DNA of 64,000 nt, taken from Skeletonema tropicum. Its lineage: Eukaryota > Bacillariophyta > Thalassiosirophyceae > Thalassiosirales > Thalassiosiraceae. The notes beneath the pieces are model-generated. The model was not told the origin of the DNA and ran no database searches. It worked only from the letters and a program-made list of their open reading frames with translations. Shown here one piece after another: positions 21,401 to 32,180 of the stretch. A program made the translations under genes and the position numbers. The first letter of the stretch is position 1. The number at the start of each line of letters is the position of its first letter. The stretch is taken from NCBI GenBank assembly GCA_037178625.1, contig CM074143.1, forward strand, positions 992,001 through 1,056,000, given 5' to 3'.

Positions 21401-24400
21401 TAAACAAGACATACAAGTACAATTAAAATATAATGACGCGAGAGTTACGTGACCTCCTTCGACTCACCTTGTGAATGTGTCTAGCGCATACCTAAATGAC
21501 ATGGAGTAGTCGCCAGTGTAAGATACAGTTACGACCCAGGTCACATACGCTTCAGCTCCTGAATCGAAGGTAATATAACGCCCATTTGAAGCAGAGAGGG
21601 TTGTACTATCGTGGATTGTGACATTTTGAAATACTGTTGCGTCTTCAGCCTCAAGAATGGTTGGCACAGCTTCCCAGCCATTAAGATGCACTTCGGACAC
21701 AACATTTTTCAAGTAGAAGGTCCTTCCCTTGTCTTCTACTTCGAACACGGTGCTTGCGTCAATGAGCCCATCCACTACATGTGCAATAAACCCAGCACCG
21801 CTGGTAGGAACGCTCGTGTCATCAGGTCCAATAGCCCCGAGAAACAGCTGAGCCATGACTTGCTCTTTGTCGACGTTATCGATAGAATCAAATACAGGTG
21901 ACTCAGAAACACTTGTTTTGCAAACACACGAGCCATCGGAGTGTACCTTACATTTATTAGCAGCGCATGAGTTCTCAGGGCTACTTCCTGGGAATTCTCC
22001 ATCCCATTGGACTTTGAACCAGTTCAGAGTTTCATTTTCATCAACCTCAGCAGGAATTCCATACCTATCGATCTCATTTTTGTACGAAATGTCGGCGTCA
22101 TGCACAATTGCAATGTAGCCCTCCCTGAAATAGATCAATGCATTCATAATGTGAAAAGTTGTTAGAGTGCAGGCGAGACAGGTAATTCGATCTTCACTGG
22201 GGAACAAAGGCAAGAGTACACTTACTGGTTCACCTTAACCATGATTTCGCAATCCTTATTAGTCCAGCTATATCCCATCTTCCACCATTCATTGACGGGG
22301 GAGACTGTAGTATATTCAAACATACAAAGGTCTTTCCCAGCATTAACACAACGATCCCTCGCAGTATTGTACTTTGTCCTTTCACCTTCATAAAAGTATG
22401 TCTCGCCAGTAACCTTCGTTGCCGTTCGGACCTCTTGGAAGCGTTCATCGCGGCAACATGCTTCAGAGGCGTGTGCGAGGTTAGGATTTGCACACATCGA
22501 ACCAAGATATCTATTTTCTCGTCCGCGGATTTGCTTTCCGTCACTATAAAATGCCATTTGCACACAAGGTCTTTCCTTGAACTCGTAGTAGACTGAATCC
22601 ACTTTGACCATTCGAACTGTGTCAACATTACATTCAATTCCAGTACAAACAAGATCCTCCTGTAGTTCAACAGTAAGTTCGTATTGGCCGCCGTTGTTCA
22701 AAACCTGATATAGTGCTGAAGTAGTATCTAACACAAACTTTTCTGAGTCTTCTGTTGCGTACTCCGAAGGATCTGTTCTGTACTCAGACAAAGGACTGCC
22801 TCCACGAAGGGTGTATACTGCGCCCTGCTTGAGGAACGACTGCGATGGCAGGTCAACACACCTCAAGTAACGGTCTCCAATGAAGCCTCCAGCCAAGTCG
22901 GATTTTGGGAACGGATCTCGGTAAGCTGCAATCACCTTCATAGGGTCCAATTTGTTATCAGTGCTGCCTGTCCTGTGCTCCTCAATATTCCCCCTAACAC
23001 CTTGCCTATCAAACCCCGTCCATGCACGAGCAAACGACTCGATATCCTCGTTCGTGTATGTTTCTTTCGGCTTTCCAGTAGAGCTATCAATAACCTGTGT
23101 GCCATCTTCGTTGAGCACGAACAGTCCAATCGTGAACAGCTGCATAATTTCACGCGAATAGTTTTCGTCTTGGGGGGGAAAAAGAAGAGGAACAATTGGT
23201 GAGAGACAAGTCACCTAGATGCTCCTGGCACAGAATACACCTACACTTACCAGGACTAGAAACTCGCTTGTCTTCCTTTCGATAGATATATGGGTGACTC
23301 CTTGACTTCAAATAGGTCAAATGTTCTGCCATAAGAGGCGAGTATGAAACAAGTTTCATAATGTCAAAGTAGTTGCCAAATACATTGTTTACAAAAATAT
23401 CGAAATATTTCAGATACACTTCTGTTTGCTTCTCCGCGTCAATGCTCTGGGGCACAATAGTAATCAGCTCAGAGAGTGCAAAAGCCATACGCTGACGAAA
23501 CTGATCTTGAGTCCACAAGCCAAGTTCGTACCACACCACATGCCTTTGGTTATCCATGACAGTCGTGCTTGTCACCCGACCTTCCAAATCATGACGGAAA
23601 TCGAATTGCTCACGAAGTGTACGGTCGTTTGCAATTTCCCCATGAGATCCACATACAATCGTGCCTGCGCCCTCATTTTGACCCGTAGATGCCCCAAAAT
23701 ACTCAGCAATGTTGTTCGTTTTCAAGTTACTAGGGAGGTCACGGTAGGCGATGCTATTTCCAAGCTTTGCCACAAACACAATGTCAGGTCCCGCCTTGTT
23801 GTTCTCCCAGCGGCTCATGGGATGTTGGGGAACACCTCGCTCTGGTACACCAGGGTATGGATAGTCAAGATACCAGCCTGAAAGAAAACCGATAAGAGAT
23901 TAAAACAGAAGCAACAAGTCATTAGTCAAGGCCCTCAAACAAATACTCAGTGTCAAGTACTTTCCAGCGACCACTTACCTTCAGAGCCGTTCCAGCCAAG
24001 GGCCCATTTCTGAATGTTGTACTCTCCTCCAGGATGATTTAAGACCCAACCAGAAAAGTCGTACACATTCTTGTGATCTTTGTGTACATGAGTGTAACAA
24101 TCTGCTCCAAACTGGATTTGCATGCCAAGATTATCCAATGTGACATCTTCTGGAGCACACTCCAAAGGTCCGTATACATCTTTCAGGAAAGCATTTGGGT
24201 CAGTTGAGCGGGCAAACGCACCTGCAAGAGCAGCGATAGTAGCGGCTGCTAGAGAAGTTGGCGAGGAGCAAATTGTGTTCAGCTCTACTTCCCAGCGAGA
24301 CTTTGTGTCCACACATGCGTGCTGATCTATGTATTCCATGGCGAGTCCCCTGATGGAATATACATACTTCTCCTCATATTCATAAAATGCGGTGACGGTA

Positions 24401-27400
24401 GTCTGATTCATGTTGATGATCACCTCACCCAGCTCCCTAGTTGGAGAACACGCTGTACTTGACGTACTGTAAATACAAGTGTCCTCATTCTCAAAACTAC
24501 GGGCTACATTTGCGCACTTCAATTTTTCACCAGTTTGAAGAAAGGCTTCACCTCCACCATCAATCAACGTATTGCTTGCCTCTTCTCCAGGACTCGCATT
24601 CATCGAAGGTCCGTTTGTCTCGAGCTTAATGATGGGACTCCATTGCAGCCATTTGCCGTCAGGTGTCCTGGCAAAAACAGGAGAGCTATCTACTTCGTTG
24701 CTCGAAATTGTATCGCAAACTGGATACAAAGTCCTATCGAGACCACCGGTAAGAACAAACTCTTGACCCTTAACCGTCGGATAAACGTGCAAATCAGAAG
24801 AAGTGTCTTCAAACACTTCACCATTATCCAAAATGAAATGAGACGATGGGAGGTGCATTTCGTATTCATCGAAATCGAGCTTGGGGTTGCCGATATCAAG
24901 ATATTTTGTGAAATCTGTTACATTGACGCTCAATCTTCCATATGGATAGCGGTAGAGATCTCCTTCCACGACATAAGGATATTCTGGGAAGAAAACAGTC
25001 TGATCAGTAAAATCAAAGCCCCACTCGTTGAGAACTCCCACACCATTCTTCGCTACGTGACGCAACCACCCATTTGTTTTCATGAGAAGCGCAGGCGGAC
25101 TCCCAACTCTCAGGAAATCAATGTTAGGGCCGCCATTCTGATCACGAACAAGGAGCTTGATCGTGTTGGAACCAGCTGTTAGAGATACCGTAACAATTTC
25201 CGAATAGATCCAATATGACCATGCATCTGAATAACTGAAATCGTAGACATCACGCACAGTATTGCCATTGACAGAAAGGACACAAGGGCGGTTTCCATTG
25301 TAGCTAGAACTTCCTTGGGCGTAACGAAATGAAATAGGAACATCTACATCCTCGGCTACAGAAACACTGAATTCTAAGTAGTCGTCGTAGCCAGCAAAAT
25401 CATAGTAACCATCACCAGAATATCCTGAAGAGCCTTCTGCACCCCTTATTGTACCTTTGTTAAAGGTGATATCAACTTCACTATCCGCTTGGTAAATCGT
25501 GAAGGCGGAGTCAGAGTCTTCGGGAGCTTGCTCGAACGTGGTGTAGAGGGCGTCTCCAGTGACGGTATCCTCTTTATCGTGCCTGATATACGCGTAGTCC
25601 CTCCATCGTGAATAAGGATCGCAGGGATGATCAGACCTAGCATTCTGTGTCGTGGCGTCCCACTTGGGGTTAGAGTGACGTCGAAAGTATTCCCTATGAG
25701 AACTCTTTGGCAAGTCCATCTGAGCGCGTACAGCAGCCGCCCTCTCATTCTCTCCAAAGCTGCCACCCTCATCCAAGCCAGCAATTTCCGAAAACATTGG
25801 ACCGAAAGTGGTCATCTCTAAGAAACGGGCGATCTTCTCTTTGTCCGCTAAAATACTTGTAGGCTTAGTCATGATGACATAACTTCCACTGTTTTGCAGA
25901 GGGAGATCAACTGTGCATGCAACATCACCGCAGACAATTCCCGAGTAGGGCACAGCCTTGGGACCAGGAGATGGCTCCCAATCATTAGCACTGTAAGAAC
26001 GTGCATAGGGGATCAAATCTCCAGACTCAAGCTTGATGAAGATACCACAGAAGGAAGTGGCAGTCGAACGAGCAAGGAATTTAAACCCAGAAGTAGAAGT
26101 GAGAGCGACTGCTTTGTTAGCTCCTGACTCTGAAGGGCAATAAACAACATCGTTATCATTCGTTGGGAATGTTGGCTGAGGTGTTGGATTGCCTGTTGGA
26201 GGCGCAGTTGGCTGTAGAATGAAACAGTATTGAATCGAGAAGAGTGATTGAGTGAGATTCTGTCTTTGATTTGCGAAAAGATACCGCGGAAAAAGAACTT
26301 ACATTCGATGTCGGAACATTTGTGGGCCGAGAAGTGGGTTCAGAAGTTGGTGCATTGGTAGGAGGATTCGTAGGAGCAAGAGTCGGATTTGAAGTCGGCT
26401 CGGATGTTGGAACTGGTGTCGGCTGCGGAGTAGGTGCAGCAGTTGGATCGGGGTACCTGCAGTAGTCTTCTCCTGGTACTGGAGTGCCGACGCATCCAGG
26501 GATCACTTCGTTTCCTGAACGAGATTGGCTGCACATCACACAATCACAAATGGTTGAGCATGAGCATGGGCAAGCACTAAGACTAAGTGTCTCGAAATAT
26601 GATGACTTACCATACAAGTCCAGGCTGGCATTCAGCATCTGTGTCACAATCTCCTTCACAAAGGCCGAGGGGGAAGTTAACAGGTGGACTGCCATTATTT
26701 CCCTTCATAAACACAGTGTCAGCTGATGGACGGCGAGCACAGTAGTCGGTACTAGGCGATGCCGATACATCTCCTACACAACCAGGCACGTCCTCCGTGC
26801 CTTTCCTGGAAAGACAAATGATGGAAGAAAGACAGTTAAGAAAGAGAGAGAGGTAAGAAACACATACATTTTATCAGACTAGCTAAGTATGTGACTATGT
26901 CTAGACGAAGCATGATAGACACGACAGGAAGTAAAATGCTCTCAATAGACATACCTTTGGAAGCATTGCAAGTCACCTTCACATTGCGTATCATCGTCAC
27001 AGTCTCCATGACATTCAGACAAAGGAGTAGGAGGGACACCACTACCACCGAATGTCGTTTGAAGAGTAAATTCTGAAGTTGGCTCAGGAGTAGGAAAAGG
27101 GGTTGAAGGAGCAGGAGTCGGATTTGAAGTCGGCTCGGATGTTGGATCAGGGTATCTGCAGTAGTCTTCTCCTGGTACTGGAGTGCCGACGCATCCAGGG
27201 ATCACTTCGTTTCCTGAACGAGATTGGCTGCACATCACATAATCACAAATGGTTGAGCATGAGCATGGGCAAGCACTAAGACTAAGTGTCTCGAAATATG
27301 ATGACTTACCATACAAGTCCAGGCTGGCATTCAGCATCTGTGTCGCAATCTCCTTCACAAAGGCCGAGGGGGAAGTTAACAGGTGGACTGCCATTATTTC

Positions 27401-29294
27401 CCTTCATAAACACAGTGTCAGCTGATGGACGGCGAGCACAGTAGTCGGTACTAGGCGATGCCGATACATCTCCTACACAACCAGGCACGTCCTCCGTGCC
27501 TTTCCTGGAAAGACAAATGATGGAAGAAAGACAGTTAAGAAAGAGAGAGGTAAGAAATACATACATATTATCAGACTAGCTAAGTATGTGACTATGTCTA
27601 GACGAAGCATGATAGAAATGACAGGAAGTAAAATGCTCTCAATAGACATACCTTTGGAAGCATTGCAAGTCACCTTCACATTGCGTATCATCGTCACAGT
27701 CTCCATGACATTCAGACAAAGGAGTAGGAGGGACACCACTACCACCGAATGTCGTTTGAAGAGTAAATTCTGAAGTTGGCTCAGGAGTAGGAAGAGGGGT
27801 AGTTGGCTCAGGAGTCGGGGCAGGTGTGGTTGGACCAGCAAGCACACAATAGTCTGTGCGTCTCTTCGGCACGCCGACGCATCCGGTGACCGGTTCATCT
27901 GTACGTTGTTGACTGCACAGAAACAAAATGAGTTTGTGCGCCGAAGAAGAGAAGTACATAAGTATGTAACTCAACTACATGTATCATGATAACTTACCAT
28001 ACAAGTCCAGGCTGGCATTCAGCATCTGTGTCGCAATCTCCTTCACAAAGGCCGAGGGGGAAGTTAACAGGTGGACTGCCATTATTTCCCTTCATAAACA
28101 CAGTGTCAGCTGATGGACGGCGAGCACAGTAGTCGGTACTAGGCGATGCCGATACATCTCCTACACAACCAGGCACGTCCTCCGTGCCTTTCCTGGAAAG
28201 ACAAATGATGGAAGAAAGACAGTTAAGAAAGAGAGAGAGGTAAGAAACACATACATATTATCAGACTAGCTAAGTATGTGACTATGTCTAGACGAAGCAT
28301 GATAGAAATGACAGGAAGTAAAATGCTCTCAATAGACATACCTTTGGAAGCATTGCAAGTCACCTTCACATTGCGTATCATCGTCACAGTCTCCATGACA
28401 TTCAGACAAAGGAGTAGGAGGGACACCACTACCACCGAATGTCGTTTGAAGAGTAAATTCTGAAGTTGGCTCAGGAGTAGGAAGAGGGGTAGTTGGCTCA
28501 GGAGTCGGGGCAGGTGTGGTTGGACCAGCAAGCACACAATAGTCTGTGCGTCTCTTCGGCACGCCGACGCATCCGGTGACCGGTTCATCTGTACGTTGTT
28601 GACTGCACAGAAACAAAATGAGTTTGTGCGCCGAAGAAGAGAAGTACATAAGTATGTAACTCAACTACATGTATCATGATAACTTACCATACAAGTCCAG
28701 GCTGGCATTCAGCATCTGTGTCGCAATCTCCTTCACAAAGGCCGAGGGGGAAGTTAACAGGTGGACTGCCATTATTTCCCTTCATAAACACAGTGTCAGC
28801 TGATGGACGGCGAGCACAGTAGTCGGTACTAGGCGATGCCGATACATCTCCTACACAACCAGGCACGTCCTCAGTGCCTTTCCTGGAAAGACAAATGATG
28901 GAAGAAAGACAGTTAAGAAAGAGAGAGAGGTAAGAAACACATACATATTATCAGACTAGCTAAGTATGTGACTATGTCTATACGAAGCATGATAGAAATG
29001 ACAGGAAGTAAAATGCTCTCAATAGACATACCTTTGGAAGCATTGCAAGTCACCTTCACATTGCGTATCATCGTCACAGTCTCCATGACATTCAGACAAA
29101 GGAGTAGGAGGGACACCACTACCACCGAATGTCGTTTGAAGTGCTGGTAGTTCTTGCAGATGACGATGGGAATCACCGCCGACGCCAACGGACGAGCCGT
29201 CAGCAAGAGCGGCGGTGAGGGAGGATCCATAGACAAGTATGGAAAGGAGGACGGCATGGCGGAAGCTTCCGAGGGAGGAGGTGACGGCCACCAT
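18432..29294 (-). CDS. Giant secreted DUF1800-DUF1501 fusion protein with Cys-rich cassettes
   Basis: Sixteen exons: 29294-29032, 28882-28688, 28602-28342, 28192-27998, 27912-27652, 27504-27310, 27227-26955, 26805-26611, 26528-26303, 26211-23979, 23877-23251, 23168-22226, 22124-21468, 21371-20893, 20795-20106, 19999-18432. All junctions keep frame and sum to 9261 nt, a predicted 3086 residues. Order: signal peptide, alternating Cys-rich cassettes (exons 1-9), Pro-Thr spacers, a DUF1800 start (RFLEMTTFGPM, near 816), a CBM6-like domain (about 920-1050), a cytochrome-b5-like HPGG motif (near 1425), the DUF1800 core (ENYSREIMQLFTIGL, near 1645), a Cys-rich lectin-like stretch, a second CBM6-like region (LEAEDATVF) with a Cys insert, the DUF1800 C-terminus, and DUF1501 (VYLYLSGGMDSFHML) to the end. 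Bacterial DUF1800 and DUF1501 are usually adjacent separate genes of unclear exported role. A cell-surface role here is inference. Confidence 0.85.
26528..28882 (-). repeat. Tandem exon-intron cassettes of about 690 bp
   Basis: The cassette starts of exons 2, 4, 6 and 8 are at 28882, 28192, 27504 and 26805 (spacings 690, 688, 699). Each cassette has an identical 195-nt exon (...GCVGDVSASPSTDYCARR...), an intron and a linker exon of 226-273 nt. Introns are nearly as alike as exons. Exons 7 and 9 replace the QQRTDEPV linker with QSRSGNEV and different Pro-Thr spacers. This is recent tandem duplication or ongoing homogenisation. Assembly collapse or expansion should be kept in mind. Confidence 0.9.
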
Positions 29295-30344
29295 GATTTT
29301 GATTGTGTAGTTTACAGCAATGAGACTTTTTAGAAGGATACCTCTAGTTGAGTAAAATATTGTAAATACCAGGCGCTGTTTTGCAACTTTTTATGTTCTC
29401 TCTGTTCTCTGTTTGATAAAAGTTGTACACAAGTCTCACAGAAGTCTCATCTCTAGAGAGATACTCTATATAGAATGGTATCTTTGCAGCCTTAGCGAAG
29501 CAGAGCAGGCAAGGAGGAGACTTGATCCAGAGAATTTGATTCACTAGTTAATCGTAAAAAACTTGCGGTATTGGAATGACTAAACCGTGATGAAACCGTG
29601 AATGAAATAACGATTCCAAATTTTTTATTACCTAACAGGACCAAATAATGTCGGTCGTGACTACATTAAAACTTTAGAAATGTTCGTCTTTCGTCATAAT
29701 GATCTTTAAGTAGTGGTAATCTTCTCGTACCAATTATAGCGACTACGAAAGCGTAACGTACTCTGCCTCTGCTGTGCTCAAAGCTATCTCGGTTCCCATG
29801 CTTACTCAATGATTGAACATCCAGCGTACATAAGGGCATAGCTGTTCTTGACATCACACTATCAGCTGACTCGGCGCGTGCCTTCTGCCAACCTCCAGCG
29901 AAATCAGCGTCGACTTAGCTGGTATCCGGCTTGTAGATGATTCCTTTGGTCTCTATTCGTCAGAAGATATCTCCCTATTCCTATATCGCTTGCATGTGAC
30001 TCTGCTTCAGCCAGATCAATTGTGGACCTATCTATATACTTCAGAGGTAAGAGGACCGCGAGAACTTTCGTTCTTTCTTATCAATTGAATGATGTAGAAT
30101 GACATGTAGCAAATTGAGTCCAGCCTAAGTAAATGATAGGAGCCTCTTTATTGTGCGCGCTTTTGTACGGTTGTGGTTGTGGCTAGAAGGTGCATGTATC
30201 CATAGTGCCCACTACGTGGAAATAAGTACTGAAAGAGAGTCATCACTACACATATTACTTCAATTACATAGTTGTTTTTACAAAAAACATCACAGTTTTT
30301 ACAAAAAACATCACATCGACGCACATTGGTACATTAAATCAGAG
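29295..30344. other. Intergenic, AT-rich 5' flank of the giant secreted gene
   Basis: About 1.05 kb between the start of the DUF1800-DUF1501 gene and the stop of the next minus-strand gene. Only short shadow frames are present. A 21-bp tandem duplication lies at 30275-30316, near the 3' end of the neighbouring gene. Confidence 0.5.
30275..30316. repeat. Perfect 21-bp tandem duplication
   Basis: Two exact copies of a 21-bp unit (GTTTTTACAAAAAACATCAC plus A) at 30275-30295 and 30296-30316, about 30 bp past the stop codon of the minus-strand gene, probably in its 3' untranslated region. Confidence 0.9.
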
Positions 30345-32180
30345 TTATCCCAGCAGAGGAGAGCGCATCGAAGTATTATTCCCACCGCCACCTTCCCAAT
30401 CATCTGCTTCCATCACTAACTCTCCTCCAGCATGAGCTGCACTCTCTCCCCGTTCAATAAGAGTCCTTAACTTCTCCATACTTGATATTGTTTGAGCCAT
30501 ATAACTTGCCAAGTCAGGTTGATACCACAATACAGTAATCCATTCGAACAAGGCAAATAGAACACGGAATAATGCACAATAGCAGTATCCATTTCGTTTC
30601 CCGTTCAAGCCAACCTCATCACCCTCTCGTTGCAAGCGAACTTCATCTGTAATCACAATCTTTTGTCTTCCACCCATAATACCAACACCATACTCCTCGT
30701 CATCATCAGTCACCACATTCAAATGAAATGTATGATGTGCCATCGTCCCATGAAATAATCTATCCGGATACGGACCCAACGTTAAACCAACTCTTCCAGC
30801 GCTTCGTTCCACAAACATCATTGATCGGACTCGGGCAGGGAAACCAATCAATTTTCGTATCCCGACACGAGTGGCCCTTAGATATCTGGATATACGTGCA
30901 TCTGATGGGAGTGCGAGTAAGGAAGATGATATTTCGATCCATTCTCCATCGTATTGTCGAGCGTTATTGTTGTTGTTGTTGTGATTGTCGTCGCCATTAT
31001 TTAATGAATCAAGAGAATTGGCAGGTGAAGTCCTCGGTGATGAAGAAGATTGCAAGTTGGTATTACCACTCCCATCCTTGGTGCATGCATCAAATACCGC
31101 TGGTATCGGTTCAAACCACAAATGTAGCAGTTCAATATTCGCCATTATATCAATGGCGTCTCGAATGTCGACTCTTGTGGAGGAAGATGCCGACGGCAGG
31201 ATGTCTACTTCAACAATGTACTTGTCATGTCGAATCCTATGTGCGCGAATAGGAGCTCGTGATGGATTTGTCAAGGCTGCAGTGGGGACATTCGAAGAAG
31301 TTTGCTGTTTCTTTTTCTGTTTGCTGCGTAATGATGAAAAGAATTGTATTGGCCACTCCCAAATCTTTTGATTCATTGATGTTATAGAGATGGCAATATC
31401 ATCATCATTTTCATTGCCATCTATTGATAGTTGTTCATCTCCAATTTCATTCTCTTGAATTTGAGGCAACGCATCATTATTATCATCATCATTATTTGCG
31501 TATTGCATCAACTGATTCAAAATTGATGATGCATCCCCATGATGTCCCCCTATCACTGATGACGCATTTGCATAATTTGGATTGGCATCTACATGAGCAG
31601 CAGCCCCAGCGACAATCGAATCATCAATAATTTGAGTTTGAAAGAAGGAGGAAGATGCCGGCCGAACATTGGGATGTGAGGATGTTGATGTTTTTGAATT
31701 TGCAATGGATTGACGGTGTATTGATTCATTGTCTTCATCTAGAATGGTGATCCCTGGACTATCTTCTGTATCAGCAACATGACTGTTGCCGTGATTGTAC
31801 TCTTGAAACGCCGAGTGATAGGATAAACTACTTTGTATATCATCGTTTTCGGCACAGTGATTGTTCCCTCCAGCAATGGCACTTGTGGCGATATGCTGCG
31901 CGGAAGCAGCCTTATCATGTGTATCATCCACTGCAGTGTTGTTACTGTCTTCAATTTCATCTAAATTATTCGATGATAGAGCAAACGGCAAAGGCGAAGG
32001 AGCGTGGTCAATGGACTCCTCGTCTTGAGTTTTTTCGTCGTCAAAATGAACTCGATGGTGGAATGGTGGCGAATCATGATGTTGAGAAGTTCTGAGAAAT
32101 TGCGGCTGGGATGTAGAGTCAATCGATGCATGATCGTCATCTCCTTGCTGCGCCAAGGCAAACGGTGGTGGTTCTAGCAT
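30345..32180 (-). CDS. Acidic protein of unknown function with a conserved-looking C-terminal half
   Basis: A single 611-residue frame from an ATG at 32180. Residues 1-270 are acidic, Asp/Asn/His/Ser-rich and probably disordered. From about residue 310 the sequence looks folded: YIVEVDILPSASSSTRVDIRD, then IMANIELLHLWFEP, LGPYPDRLFHGTMAHHTFHL, and a hydrophobic stretch (ALFRVLFALFEWITVLWY, near residue 545) that could be a membrane or buried segment. The start of this half has some feel of an SRPBCC/START-like fold (a strand followed by a W-containing helix), but I cannot support a family. The CAG/CAT-rich codons in the N-terminal half resemble the low-complexity tracts of neighbouring genes. 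Confidence 0.7.
   Translation of the reverse strand: MLEPPPFALAQQGDDDHASIDSTSQPQFLRTSQHHDSPPFHHRVHFDDEKTQDEESIDHAPSPLPFALSSNNLDEIEDSNNTAVDDTHDKAASAQHIATSAIAGGNNHCAENDDIQSSLSYHSAFQEYNHGNSHVADTEDSPGITILDEDNESIHRQSIANSKTSTSSHPNVRPASSSFFQTQIIDDSIVAGAAAHVDANPNYANASSVIGGHHGDASSILNQLMQYANNDDDNNDALPQIQENEIGDEQLSIDGNENDDDIAISITSMNQKIWEWPIQFFSSLRSKQKKKQQTSSNVPTAALTNPSRAPIRAHRIRHDKYIVEVDILPSASSSTRVDIRDAIDIMANIELLHLWFEPIPAVFDACTKDGSGNTNLQSSSSPRTSPANSLDSLNNGDDNHNNNNNNARQYDGEWIEISSSLLALPSDARISRYLRATRVGIRKLIGFPARVRSMMFVERSAGRVGLTLGPYPDRLFHGTMAHHTFHLNVVTDDDEEYGVGIMGGRQKIVITDEVRLQREGDEVGLNGKRNGYCYCALFRVLFALFEWITVLWYQPDLASYMAQTISSMEKLRTLIERGESAAHAGGELVMEADDWEGGGGNNTSMRSPLLG

Noticed and set aside
21371..29294. 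Several short separate Cys-rich genes
   Set aside because: Every gap is a clean GT-AG intron and the 16 exons sum to a multiple of three with one signal peptide and one stop.
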